From assembly GCA_000727475.1 (NCBI GenBank), contig KL647302.1, forward strand, positions 2,829,877 through 2,893,876: a stretch of 64,000 nucleotides of DNA, written 5' to 3'. Positions within the stretch are counted from its first letter, which is position 1; every line of letters begins with the position of its first letter. The translations under genes were made by a program, and so were the position numbers. Origin of the DNA: Sarcocystis neurona (lineage: Eukaryota > Apicomplexa > Conoidasida > Eucoccidiorida > Sarcocystidae). The notes under the pieces were generated by a model, which did not search any database, was not told where the DNA came from, and saw nothing but the letters and a program-made list of their open reading frames with translations. Below are positions 53,801-64,000 of this stretch, one piece after another.

Positions 53801-54380
53801 TTACATCTAGAAGAGATTTTGGCGCTTGCGTGCGTGTTACTGGATAGACTTTGTCTACGCGTCTCACCGCCGTAGACAATTGCAACTATGAGGTATGTAC
53901 TGCTGTAGATTTGACTCTGTGCCTGCAGGTTGTGTGTGTCTGCACTTGGAGATAAATCCTGTTGTCGAACTTTTTCCTTTTGGGTTCACCGGGTTCCCTC
54001 TGCATACGCTGGTGCATGGTCAAAGTCACACCATTACGCAGCCGTCCACATTGATTTTGCAAATACTTCTCAGTCCAACTCTCAGCTGCAGTCTTTCCGC
54101 CTAAGCAGTAGCAGCTGTTCATCGTAATGTCAGTGATTGTTTGTGTAGTGGTGTACAGTCACAGAGCCGTAACTGCAGAGTTCACACACAAATGTTGTTA
54201 ACTGTACGTAGCCCAATACAAATGGATTTAGTTGTAGCTGTCCGCTATAGGCGTACACGTCAAAACGCACAGCCCTTTGTTTCTTAGCTTTTGTCCTTTT
54301 TTATCCTCTCCGACGGTGCAAGGTTTGGCGTGCAAATATGACCATAATATTCTCCACGGTACTTGTTCACGTGCACGGCT
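50900..54380. other. Repeat-poor stretch, no gene assigned
   Basis: Base composition is even and CAG repeats are absent. A (TA)n/(GT)n tract lies at 51630-51740. Several 80-140 codon frames exist on both strands (for example minus 51099-51509), none with a motif. A sharp donor-like CCGGTAAGT at 52168-52176 follows an open + frame, so a small exon could end there. Confidence 0.35.
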
Positions 54381-54384
54381 GCAG

Positions 54385-54750
54385 GAGCAGCCTTCTACTG
54401 TCCTACCCGTTATCGGGTTATGGCAGAGGCCCGCCTGTTTGGCCATCTTGTAGCCGCGCAAGGCCCTCTTGTACTGAAAAAAAAAGGAAGTTACGATCAG
54501 ACAAGAAGGACATTTGTTCTGCAAGAGAAACTGGATAATAAAGATGTTGAAGGCCCGTGTTTCGCATTCGATGCGAAAAAAAGGAATGTGGATAGCAAAA
54601 GCCCACTGTTCTTCAGCCGCAGCAAGAAAAATCAAGGAGGCCACAAGCGTCAACGTAATAGACCCTGGACCCAAATAGCGGGTCTGCGTTACTACACAGT
54701 GTGTAGGAAGGCACACGGGTGTGATATGGGGAGTTCGCAGTTCTTACAAG
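54385..54750 (+). CDS. Candidate exon, unrecognised
   Basis: Between acceptor cacggctgcag and donor gtagac the + frame is open for about 122 codons. It reads RYRVMAEARLFGHLVAAQGP and later AFDAKKRNVDSKSPLFFSRS with many Lys and Arg. It contains no homopolymer. A competing frame of 162 codons lies on the minus strand (54228-54716), so strand is unsure. No family was recognised. Confidence 0.25.
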
Positions 54751-54879
54751 GTAGACTTCATACACTACTCCAGGCGCAGTACACATACACATTTGATGGG
54801 CTTGCACAATCTTGCAGCAAGTAAAGATGTGCTAGAACCAAACGTAAAAGCCTCTGCTACGGATTTACTCTAGGACTCT

Positions 54880-55879
54880 TGAACAAAAATCAGTGCGCGC
54901 GTGTGTACCCTTGTATGCATGTTGCCGGATGTGCCGGTGCGTGGATGTACGTAGGCATGTACGGATGTGTATCCCTGTGTATGGGTACTGATGAACTTAC
55001 ACGTACGTGGAAATGCATGTTTTTACAACGCATATCTGGCCATGCGGACGTGAGCGCGTGTAACTTCGTGTATACACATCCGTACGTGTGGTTGTTTATT
55101 TGTCCGTGCCCATATGGTCACAGCCGTGTATTACACAAAGACAGACCGACAAATAATCCGATGCATCAGCATGCAAAACGGGTATGCGCGAGTTGGCAAA
55201 GAGCGTACAGCGTAACCACCCGCAACAGGAGTTTGATATATATAAATATATGGAATTCTGTAGGGTTGTACCCAAGAGTACACGTGTCTAACTAATTGTT
55301 CACGGAGAGGCACAACTGAAATCACACGTGGTCACTGACATTTGCCGGAAGACTATCTGCGTAACAATACGCAGATTGCACGAGACCCCAACACTTAAGT
55401 GTGAGACCGCGTGTTTGTGCATACTGTTATGTGACTCAAAATGGGCTTGCAGACCTGCAGAAGGGAATGTACGCATTCGTGCGCACGAGCGTATCTGCAG
55501 AAGCACGCTGTACTGTGCAACACTCCAGCGGAAAAAACGCAAGCTAAAAACAAGATTGTGCGCCGCACCTACCCACACGTTTAACGTTTTAGATAGGTAT
55601 ATATCCACGTAGTGAGCAATGGTCTGTGATAGACTAAATGTTGGACGCAGACGTGTACACGTACACAAACGTATGCCTGCGTCTCTAGGGAACAGGTAAC
55701 TATGCCAGGTACACACGTGTATGTACAGAGTGCTTACTCTTATGAGTCGCACTGGTCGGCTTCAACGCACACATAACGACAGTGCAAGCACACGTAATCT
55801 GTGTCCTCACTTTCAAACATTGATCGCGTGCCTTAAGTTCTTCTCCCTTCCCGCTGTTCAGGTATGCGAAAGTGACGAT
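54880..55879. other. No gene seen
   Basis: Plain sequence with scattered GTACGT and TGTGTAC words. Frames of 94-150 codons overlap on both strands without motifs. Confidence 0.35.
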
Positions 55880-56007
55880 ATTATAGCCCTGCCTACACAG
55901 TGACATCACATATTATAACCCTGCGTACACAGTAACATCACATATTATAGCCCTGCCTACACAGTAACACTACATACTACAGCCCTGCCTACAAAATAAC
56001 ATCACAC
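55880..56007. repeat. 32-bp tandem repeat, four copies
   Basis: Units begin at 55880, 55912, 55944 and 55976 with ATTATAGCCCTGCCTACACA, followed by GTAACATCACAT. The copies differ at a few positions; the fourth is the most diverged. An extra CAGTAACATCAC follows at 56008. Confidence 0.92.
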
Positions 56008-56783
56008 AGTAACATCACTTACACATCAGCTACTTCAAAGTAAGTGTCTGTGTCACTTCATGGGCATACGGTATGCCGGCTACGTGCAGACACCTTTGAC
56101 ACTGTTGTGCACCATCAGCTATGTATTATTCTGTTATTTTTCCTTCCACCAGTGTCTTTGGGTCCACGTTGAACCACGTCCCGTCATGGAAATTTCTGAG
56201 TTCCTTTTTTAGCCTGGAGTGCGTGTGCAGTTGCCTCCTCTCATTGTACGTGGTACTCTCGACCTTAATCGTGCGCACATCAAGACAACCCACAATGTCT
56301 TGCCTATCACACCACTATCCTTCTTCTTTTTCTCATCTACATCTGTAAGAGTATATGAGTCTTGGACTTTCAGACGGTACAGTCTGGACAAACAGAAGAG
56401 CCGCTACATGTTATTGCTTCTCTACAGATCTTAAACCAGGTAATGCGCAAGGTGCCTGAAGTCCACTGCTTATGCGTGTGCATCGCCCTGTACAGCAGCC
56501 GACGTTGAAGTGAAACCTGTGTGTTGAATAATGTTCGGCGCCTGCGAAGCATTGTTTAGGACAGATATGCAGTCCGTCAGCCACGTCGGATGCCTTAGAG
56601 TACACGTATACAATCGTGACTTTTTCTCTGTACCTGCGTCACGTCGATGAAAGGAAGGACACTCACGTGATCCTTGTGGGCAGGGCGTAGAGATCGTAGC
56701 GATCGGGAATCGGGCGTATACGCACACTGAAAAAGAGCGGCTACCTGGTGCCTTCTTTGTCCTGCCTCTTACACATCGGTCAG

Positions 56784-56912
56784 ATAGGTGCTGCGTGTAT
56801 TTTCTGTGACTGCCCGTCCGCCGAGGCACCTTCACCGGAATTATGTGCGCTTCAGTATGCTGCTGACCGGTGGCAACGCACGCGGTCGCAGCCCGTCACA
56901 GTACATCCTCTC
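56784..56912 (+). CDS. Candidate exon, unrecognised (43 codons)
   Basis: Acceptor with a pyrimidine tract (ttctttgtcctgcctc, ending cggtcag) and donor gtcagt enclose exactly 43 codons in phase 0. They read IGAACIFCDCPSAEAPSPEL and CALQYAADRWQRTRSQPVTV. gtcagt is also the donor of exons 4 and 9 of the phosphatase gene. The composition is protein-like, but no family is apparent. Confidence 0.25.
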
Positions 56913-56972
56913 GTCAGTGCTTTTTATGGTATGCTGTTGCATTTGATTTCACTTCCCATGTGGCCTTCACCG

Positions 56973-57007
<35 letters not shown>

Positions 57008-57805
57008 GTTTATATTTGCACTTTTTGGCAGGTAGACACACATACATACGTATAAGTAGATCTGAGATCGCTGGACGTTCGCGTGTATACGGCGCTAATC
57101 CACATGCACTGATATGGAGTGCCACGACGTAGGCCTACGTTTACGCAAATGTGTCCCTGCCTCGAACCTGTACGTGCCCAACCGCTGGTATGCGTATGCA
57201 GATGCGTTTCCGCGTGAAAGAGAGCTGTCTTCCATTGTTTCTCCACGAGTCAAGGCGCTCAGATTTGCGTGAAGACGGGAAACGTATAGTCAGATGTACG
57301 TTTATACTGGAGAGTACGGACGTTCGAGAATAGCCATTCTTAGTGCTCCCGTTGCACGCACACATGAAGGGGGTCGTGTGTGGAGCCAGATCTGCACGTG
57401 TTTGACACGTACCCTCCTCTGCTGTCTATGTTTTGTCTTCGAAGAAATTCCACATGCTTCAGACGCTTCTGAAAACGCATCAGAATGCGTCGCTGGAGTT
57501 ACGTTAATGCAGAACTAGGCAGAGCAGTCCCTTGCTGTTTACCCTGTCATGGTGAGTTAGGGAAGAGCTGGCCACGCACGCCAGGAATTTAGATTTTGAG
57601 AGCTACAAGCGGTATTTGCGATCTCACGTATAATTGAGACACGTTGAACACCGCAGGGCAACGCTGTATTTATCGAGTCCTTCTTGAGGTGGCATGTAGA
57701 GGAGAGTTCCTGCTTCAAGTGCGTGCTCATCTATGGCTTTAGAAGGCGGTTGCTGGAAAAGAAGCTCTTACCGCCACTGCGTGTTCACCTAGTACGCTTA
57801 CGCAG

Positions 57806-57977
57806 GAGACCTGTTGTCTGTCGTAGAATTGCTACTTGCGGCGTATGAATGCTTGTATATCTATGAAGCTTTTACTGCAATGGACGAAAGCAACTGCTGC
57901 AGTGAATATGCGGTGCATCACCAACGAAATTTTATCTGTTGCCTCACACTGGGAATACTTGCAAGTCGCACGTACGG
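57806..57977 (+). CDS. Candidate exon, ankyrin-like opening
   Basis: Between tacgcag and gtaaac the frame is open and reads DLLSVVELLLAAYECLYIYE and ends LASRTY. GDLxxVxxLL is the usual second half of an ankyrin repeat, but nothing ankyrin-like follows. The in-frame stop immediately after would be removed with the intron. Weak evidence. Confidence 0.18.
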
Positions 57978-57999
57978 GTAAACCTAAAGCCGAAAACAA

Positions 58000-60119
58000 T
58001 GCTTGCGTGGAGTCGCCTGTAAGGACTGCTACGAAGAGCGGCTGGTGAAAACCATACGATATACACACGCGACGAACCGTACGCGCACACCCGTGTTGAA
58101 GGCTACGCATAAGATATACACACGCGGAGCGTCGAAAAAAGCGGTTGACGTAGCCGCGCGTGTGCCGACGAATAGTCCTGGGTGTTACTGCTTCACGGAT
58201 AATTTTAGTGTTTATGTGGTGCGCATAGGGGTGCAGATGTGTCTGGAGCTAGGAACGCCAAAACGGCTCTGCCAGCGGAGCACAATTGCCCACGGGCCCA
58301 CACGCCACAGCGGAGTGAAGCTCCACAGAAATTGTTGATGCGTAAGGAGTGATTTCTTGGAATAAGTCTGGCATACGAGAATGAAGCCTGTGAATGGTGT
58401 ACATGCAACCGAACATTGTTGTACGCGTATAGGCGCATATCCCCCAAGAGATGAACCAACAGCAGAGTTGTTGCTGTAAGGGCTAGTAGGTCCTAAAGTA
58501 TATCCCGTAGCGAGCAACAAACTAAACAAGCAGGTGTAAGCGGCAGCGCTCTGGTACGCGAGTAAGGGTGAATTCGACCTTTGTAGTGTACAGTTTAACG
58601 CTGAGACGTAAGAAAGCCTACACGCGCAGCGTGCTGACGCGGAAATTACAGCATCTGGATGTCTTTAGTGACTTCACACAAACGCGTTTCTTATACTTGT
58701 ACACGTTTGCAAGCGGAAATGCGTGCATACAGGGATGTGGTCATATATATAATTATGTAAATACTGACTGAGAAACACACCAGTACACGCGGCTACTTGT
58801 GTGTACAGCGAATAGCATATACATATGCATGTGGATATATATATATATATTTGTGGGTATATTAATATGAGCACAGCTACTTGTACACCACGATGAATGT
58901 ATAAATGTACGAAGCTGTCGAAAAGGGTGCGCGTGTTCGAAGGGTCAGAACCATACGCTGCGTGTCTGTATGACGTAGACGCGATCAAGGTACCATAAAG
59001 TATCTGGACCTGTACGCATTCATTTACGCATGTGCATATATCTGTAGGAGGCACGGAGACCTAAAAACATACATAGATGTATCGGAAAAGGGGGTTGTGA
59101 TTTGTTATCTAGGGAAAAACCCCAAGCCTGGCGTAGCTCTTACGAGTGCTACGACGAGTCCTGAACGCACCATGTGTTGCAGGTGCAGTAGGGATGATGT
59201 TACGCATACACTTTTATATTTCGATACGTAGATATGCGTGGCCATTCGCGTATCCGTCTGAGGCTTACCAGAGGCAAACGCGAATACGACGTGTGTACTG
59301 GCAGCCACAGACTTGCCGTCACACGTGTACAAATGTGGATCGAGTGAGAGAAAAGGACGCAAGAATCATGATATAAAGCACAGGGAGCAGCCGGGAAAGT
59401 GGTCCAGCTTTAGATGAAAAACCGATCAAGGAGAGAGTAAGAGAAACAGAGGTACTTGTAGTAACGCGTGACTCGACTATCTACGGCGCAGGCCTACCAC
59501 TTGTTCGCGTTCTTCCCTCTCCTTGTGAAACGCCTCTCGGAGCGCTATTTTTTGACTGTTGACATCAACAGGTAGAAAAGAACACGGTGAGAGCAAACAC
59601 CGTAATTCTCGTCGTAGTTTATCTACTCGATCGGTGCCAATATTTGAACAACCAAATTCGTTTATATGGGAAAATGTGTATATTATTGTAGCGGGTAGGT
59701 ATCCACCTATTTGTATTTATGTATATGCACGTCTTGACGATGCACAGCACTGCGTTATGGTTAACCTCAACGTATTTTATTCAGTTACACCTACCGCGAT
59801 TACTCGCGTACTTCTCAGAACCTCAGGTGGCTACGATTAATACTGCAGAGTAAAACAGAAGGCGTGATAATGCCTTGTCACTGATATACACTGTAGCAGG
59901 GGTACAAAACATAGCGTGCTACAGGCGACACAGTCGTATTCAATAATGAATTATTACAAGCTACCTATGGGGCACTTCTCACTTGATTTGTTAGCCCTTA
60001 CAGGGAGGCATTAATGTATCCGTGTAAACCGTGTTCTCCTCGCATTTGTCTATCTCAAGTTTTGTGTAGTGGTGTCTACTCAGGGCTAAAAATGTTATGC
60101 CTACACACGGGTGTGTGCA
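58000..60119. other. No gene seen
   Basis: Plain sequence with small TATATG islands (58740-58860). No frame exceeds 130 codons and none has a motif. Confidence 0.35.
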
Positions 60120-60830
60120 AATACATGAGAGAAGGAGCAAAGACAAGTGCCATTAGAAGTGTCGTCGAGGCAGTTGAGAGCAAAGAATGAAGGTTAGTCG
60201 AAAGCTGGGCGGAAGGCGAAACGCACGGCAGGAATACAAAAAATACGCAGAACGCGACGAAGCGGAAGAATAAGAAAAAGAAAAGGATAAGGGGCGGAGA
60301 CGGGGGCAGGAGGATGCAGAAGGAGAAAAGGGGAAAGGAGGAGGCGTGTAGAAGGAATGCTGTTTTGCGTTCTGTGCCTGCTTGCGTCCGGGAGCACCTG
60401 CCGTGCAGTAAGAAGAGGTTAAGAATTTCACGGAGGGGAAGAAAGGAAGAAAAAACGAGAAGAGAGACGTCCAGCACGGACGAAGAATACGCAGGATAAA
60501 AATGAACGAACACGAAAACGATCAGGAGCAACAATGTGGAGATGGAGATGCAGATTTTCAAGGGAGCAACTGAGAAGGAAAATACCACGGAGGCGGCGGA
60601 CAGGCAAATACGGGGGGGAAATCTTTTGATCAAAAAAACGTCGCTTTGCTGGATGTCAGGCAAATGAAAGCGGAGAAGAAGCAGCCGAATTTGAAGAGGA
60701 GCAAAAAGACCAAGGAAACAGGGACAAGAAAACCGCTGACGGCAGGAAAGACGAGGCGAGGGTGAAGCACAGCAGAAAGACGAAGAAGAAAACCAGAACT
60801 ACCGACAGACTAAAGGTGCTCTGCACTTCT
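60120..60830. other. Purine-rich tract on the + strand
   Basis: About 700 bp with a strong excess of A and G on the + strand (for example GAAGAATAAGAAAAAGAAAA and GGAAGAAAAAACGAGAAGAG). The 195-codon minus frame (60076-60663) is Leu/Phe/Ser-rich, as expected from reading polypyrimidine, and is not credible as a protein. Confidence 0.7.
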
Positions 60831-62242
60831 ACCTTCTTGCCTTATTAAAAATCTGCCGCTGAAATTCTCGAATGCATTTGTCTTCTTCCGCCGTGGTGCG
60901 ATCCTCCTGTCGCAGTACACGGCTGCACCCTTAACAGCGCAAATCACATTGTTATACGTCACTCACTGCACTAGTGGAAGCCCAGTAATGCTGTTGTCTC
61001 TTTGGCATGATAAGCCTCCTCAGGGAAAAAACAGACGTTCTATGGTAGCATGTGAGTAAGCAAATTCCGCCCCCCCAGATTGGCATATTCCCTCCTTCAC
61101 ACAAATGGCGTCACACGCCTCTACGTGTAGACTGAGCCCTCTAGGCCGTGCATTAACAGTAGCCGAGGAGACGCGATCTACTATTGCAGCTCTCCTCGTA
61201 CAGATGTCACCGCAGAATTCGTACAGCTGTATAAAGCAGGCGCAAATGTACACGGAGCAAGCCGCACCGAAACAGAAAAAGCGTCTCGCTGGTGAACATT
61301 GAAACAGACACAGTCATGTCTCCAAGTACAGGGGGAAAATGTAATAGAGGCATACGCCATCGTGTGGGATGAATAAAGGCTAACCTCGTGAATGGTGTCC
61401 CCTTTAAATGTCTTGGCACACACATAGATATATATTTTCTCCCCTATATAGCGTGTGTAGCAGACGTACAAATAATACCTAGCATGGTCAGTCGCATGGC
61501 TAGGGACACCGAATATCATATTTCAAGACCGGAATACGATGTTTTGCAGTGTTCACGTGTACAAGTATACACGGAGCACGGCATGCAGCCGAATATATTG
61601 TGTTGATGCCTCCTCATTCTCACGAACTAAGGCCCTCATTAATTGTAGTCCACAGGAAAATGTGTCTTTCCTCCGCGTATGCTTTACTTGAATGTGTCCC
61701 ACATTCCAGGCACATCGGTTCCCGAAAGGACACGCTAATTATACATAAATATATATATGTATATACATATACGCATATGTGCACACCTTTGCGCAGTGGT
61801 GCTCGGTGGGCACGCGCAAGTGGATTACCCCGGATGCCTAGACATGGAATTGTTGACCCGCACAGGTACACGAGCGTAGGAACACGTCTGCGCAAAGGTC
61901 CAGCAAATGTTCCCCGTTTGTGAACGTGTGCTGTGGTCTGGATCCGCGAAAGTCATTTTGGCTATTTCCCGCTTATGACCACATTCACACACACCAAGTA
62001 ATGGAACATGCGTATCTGACGTACAATACTCATTGCACAAGCTAGACACACATGTATGTGTGTGGGGATGGGGGAGGAGGAAATTCGTCGTAGCGCCACG
62101 TTGGGCGCCGGCCTACCGTGGACGTATGTATACGCATATTTGATATGTGTGTGTAAAGTGCAGCGTGACGTGTTGCGTATTTGTACATACGAACATAAAT
62201 GCGTACATACGTGCATATGCGTTGGTGACTCGGTGCCTGCAG
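60831..62242. other. No gene seen
   Basis: Plain sequence with short frames on both strands. Nothing was recognised. Confidence 0.35.
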
Positions 62243-62405
62243 GGCCGTCGAGAGTGGTACTGTTTCTGTGGCGCCCATACGTGGACGACTTCGCATCACG
62301 CAACAAGAGCCGCAATGATGAAGTCGTATTACTGAAACATGTAATTACCGATGGAGAGGTCGGCTGCATTTTGCACGGGTGGTATGAAAGAAGAAGAGCG
62401 GTCAC
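62243..62405 (+). CDS. Candidate exon, unrecognised
   Basis: After gcctgcag the + frame reads SRVVLFLWRPYVDDFASRNK and HVITDGEVGCILHGWYERRR, and a GTGAGC donor follows. The mix of residues is protein-like, with no low complexity. No family was recognised, and the minus strand is open over the same bases. Confidence 0.25.
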
Positions 62406-64000
62406 GTGAGCAACGGACTTTACAGCGCTGTGCGTGCTGGACAGTTGGAACGAAGATGTCATCGCGTGCCAAGGGCGTTAGGGTAACGTACAAATAAGCT
62501 TCTTTCTTCAGCTACGGCCATATCTGGATATCTCCGTGTGTCTGTACGTGTATTGTTATAGGGAAAAACGGGGGTAATTCATCTTTTCGTAGATGTGAAC
62601 GCCGCGTTTCATGCGCGTCCGTCGTTCACTTCAAGTAGGAACGCAGCCACCCAGGAGTACTTATCCGCCACGCAGTGGAAATTCTATGCAGGAGCGACGC
62701 GCCTATTGGCGGTTTCGAAGAAAGAAGGTGTAGACCAGGTTGTCACGTGATTCGAAACTCTTACAAAGGGCGTAATGCTCCCATAAAGCTGTGCATGTCA
62801 GTTCGCATGAGAGAGACAGACGTATTCGTGCACAGCGGTCGTGCCTAGTAACGCATACATACGCATTTATTAATCCTGATCGGCACGCATACTGACAACC
62901 CCTGACTAACACCTGCATATGCGCGTTTGCCTGCTTGTATACTGCCGCATAGTCATGCTGACGTTGCTTTTATAGAGACGGCAGTCGCGAGAGATGCAAC
63001 TGCACAGAACTTGTTTCTTTTTCATCGTACCTTGCTGAGAAAAAGTCACGGAAGGCATATCTGCTGCCGGCTGGAGAGGGTTGGCAACTACTTCTTCCCT
63101 AATGAACTTTTCTCTCCTTTTTCTCAGGCGATCTTTCTCCAGCGCATCCTTGTTTGGGACGCACGAACGCGGTGGACAAAAGGCGTACATTGTTTCGCTA
63201 CGGCGTGTGTTCTGAACTCTGTGCAAATACATTGGCATAGAGATTGATAATATAAATATGTAGATATACGTATATAGAAAATGTACACGTGCACTTAGGC
63301 ACTACCGTGTTTGTACGGGCTATGGTACCTACCTACATGCTTATATTCATATTTATGTCTATATATATATATATAGAGAGAGAGAGGTTGATTGATATAC
63401 TTATTCAGAGATCCACATACGTGCATATCTGCTCATTTCACTTGTGACAAGGAGTAGACTAGATGTACACATTTGTATTTCAAAGTGCATGTAGCTGTAG
63501 ATGCGCAGCCACTTTGGGCAGAACAACAGATACTCCAGAGGAGCAGAAGGCCCGTTGGTAGTACAACTATCGTCTTTGCAGGGATAAGGGTAGCTGAAGG
63601 TCTTCAGCTGTTCCTTCAGCAATGCACTTCCACATGGTATACACATCGATACATGTGCACCTCTTCGGCGACAAACGTCTTGTGGAGCAGCAAAAAAGGT
63701 GATATATATACGTGTACATACATCTCTATGTATCTATATTCACATGCATATGTACAGACACATTCATACATTTATATATATGTTTACACATGTACATATT
63801 TATGTTTACATCCCTTCAAAAGTTATCCTTCCTCCGGCAGTACGTCGTGAGACAAATCACCACTTCATGTATGTATATATATATGTACACGCGTGTTAGA
63901 TGGGTATGTACGGACATATACGGATGCGCCTGTGCTGGTGTGTGACGCATCTCACACATATAGATCCAATTTGCAACTGACGATACACTGTGCTTCCGTA
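62406..64000. other. No gene assigned; end of window
   Basis: At 63127 a strong + acceptor (ctctcctttttctcag) opens a frame beginning AIFLQRILVWDARTRW, while on the minus strand a basic frame (KDRLRKRREKFIREE) covers the same area. The two cannot both be right, and neither has a motif. 63350-63380 and 63700-63800 are TATATA/GTATAT microsatellite. Confidence 0.3.

Noticed and set aside
60076..60663. 195-codon minus frame rich in Leu/Phe, considered as a membrane protein
   Set aside because: Explained by the polypurine tract on the + strand; composition follows base skew.
1..64000. tRNA, rRNA, CRISPR or transposable-element genes
   Set aside because: I looked for T-arm GGTTCGANNCC words, direct repeats with unique spacers, and reverse transcriptase or transposase motifs by eye, and found none that held up.

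Overview
The window looks like nuclear DNA of a coccidian apicomplexan, most probably Eimeria. Runs of CAG/CTG cover much of the first 49 kb, and inside coding sequence they are read as long alanine, glutamine and serine tracts. Genes are intron-rich with CAG acceptors and GTRAGT-like donors. The spaces between are filled with (TA)n, (GT)n and GAGAC-type microsatellites. I cannot name the species from this sequence.

One gene dominates: a + strand gene spread over about 35 kb (13052-47779). I rebuilt it as 14 exons whose reading phases agree at all 13 junctions, giving about 5257 codons. It encodes a synaptojanin-type phosphoinositide phosphatase. A SAC domain (CX5R motif NCLDCLDRTN) is followed by an inositol-polyphosphate 5-phosphatase domain (WN, QEL, NVHLASG, GDFNFRL, PAWCDRIL, SDHKPV). 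Both catalytic domains are complete in conserved residues, but are interrupted by large disordered Ala/Gln/Ser insertions, the longest of more than 1100 residues inside the SAC domain. The C-terminal tail carries a polyQ block of roughly 100 residues and two LPLDLL-like motifs.

Layout: 1-1161 is microsatellite ending in what looks like the last exon of an unrecognised gene with an acidic tail. 1162-8000 is mostly AT/GT microsatellite with small minisatellites and a 367-base assembly gap. 8000-13050 is a CTG/CAG-rich block whose strand orientation flips several times. 13052-47779 is the phosphatase gene; its introns hold further minisatellites, a palindrome array and an 879-base gap. 47780-50900 holds a 21-bp repeat array, a possible BTB/T1-like exon and a large (ACT)n/(AGT)n inverted-repeat block. 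50900-64000 lacks CAG repeats and has a more even base composition, which recalls the repeat-rich/repeat-poor segmentation described for Eimeria chromosomes. It holds a handful of weak candidate exons, but no gene I can name.

I saw no rRNA, tRNA, CRISPR, transposase or reverse transcriptase signature.
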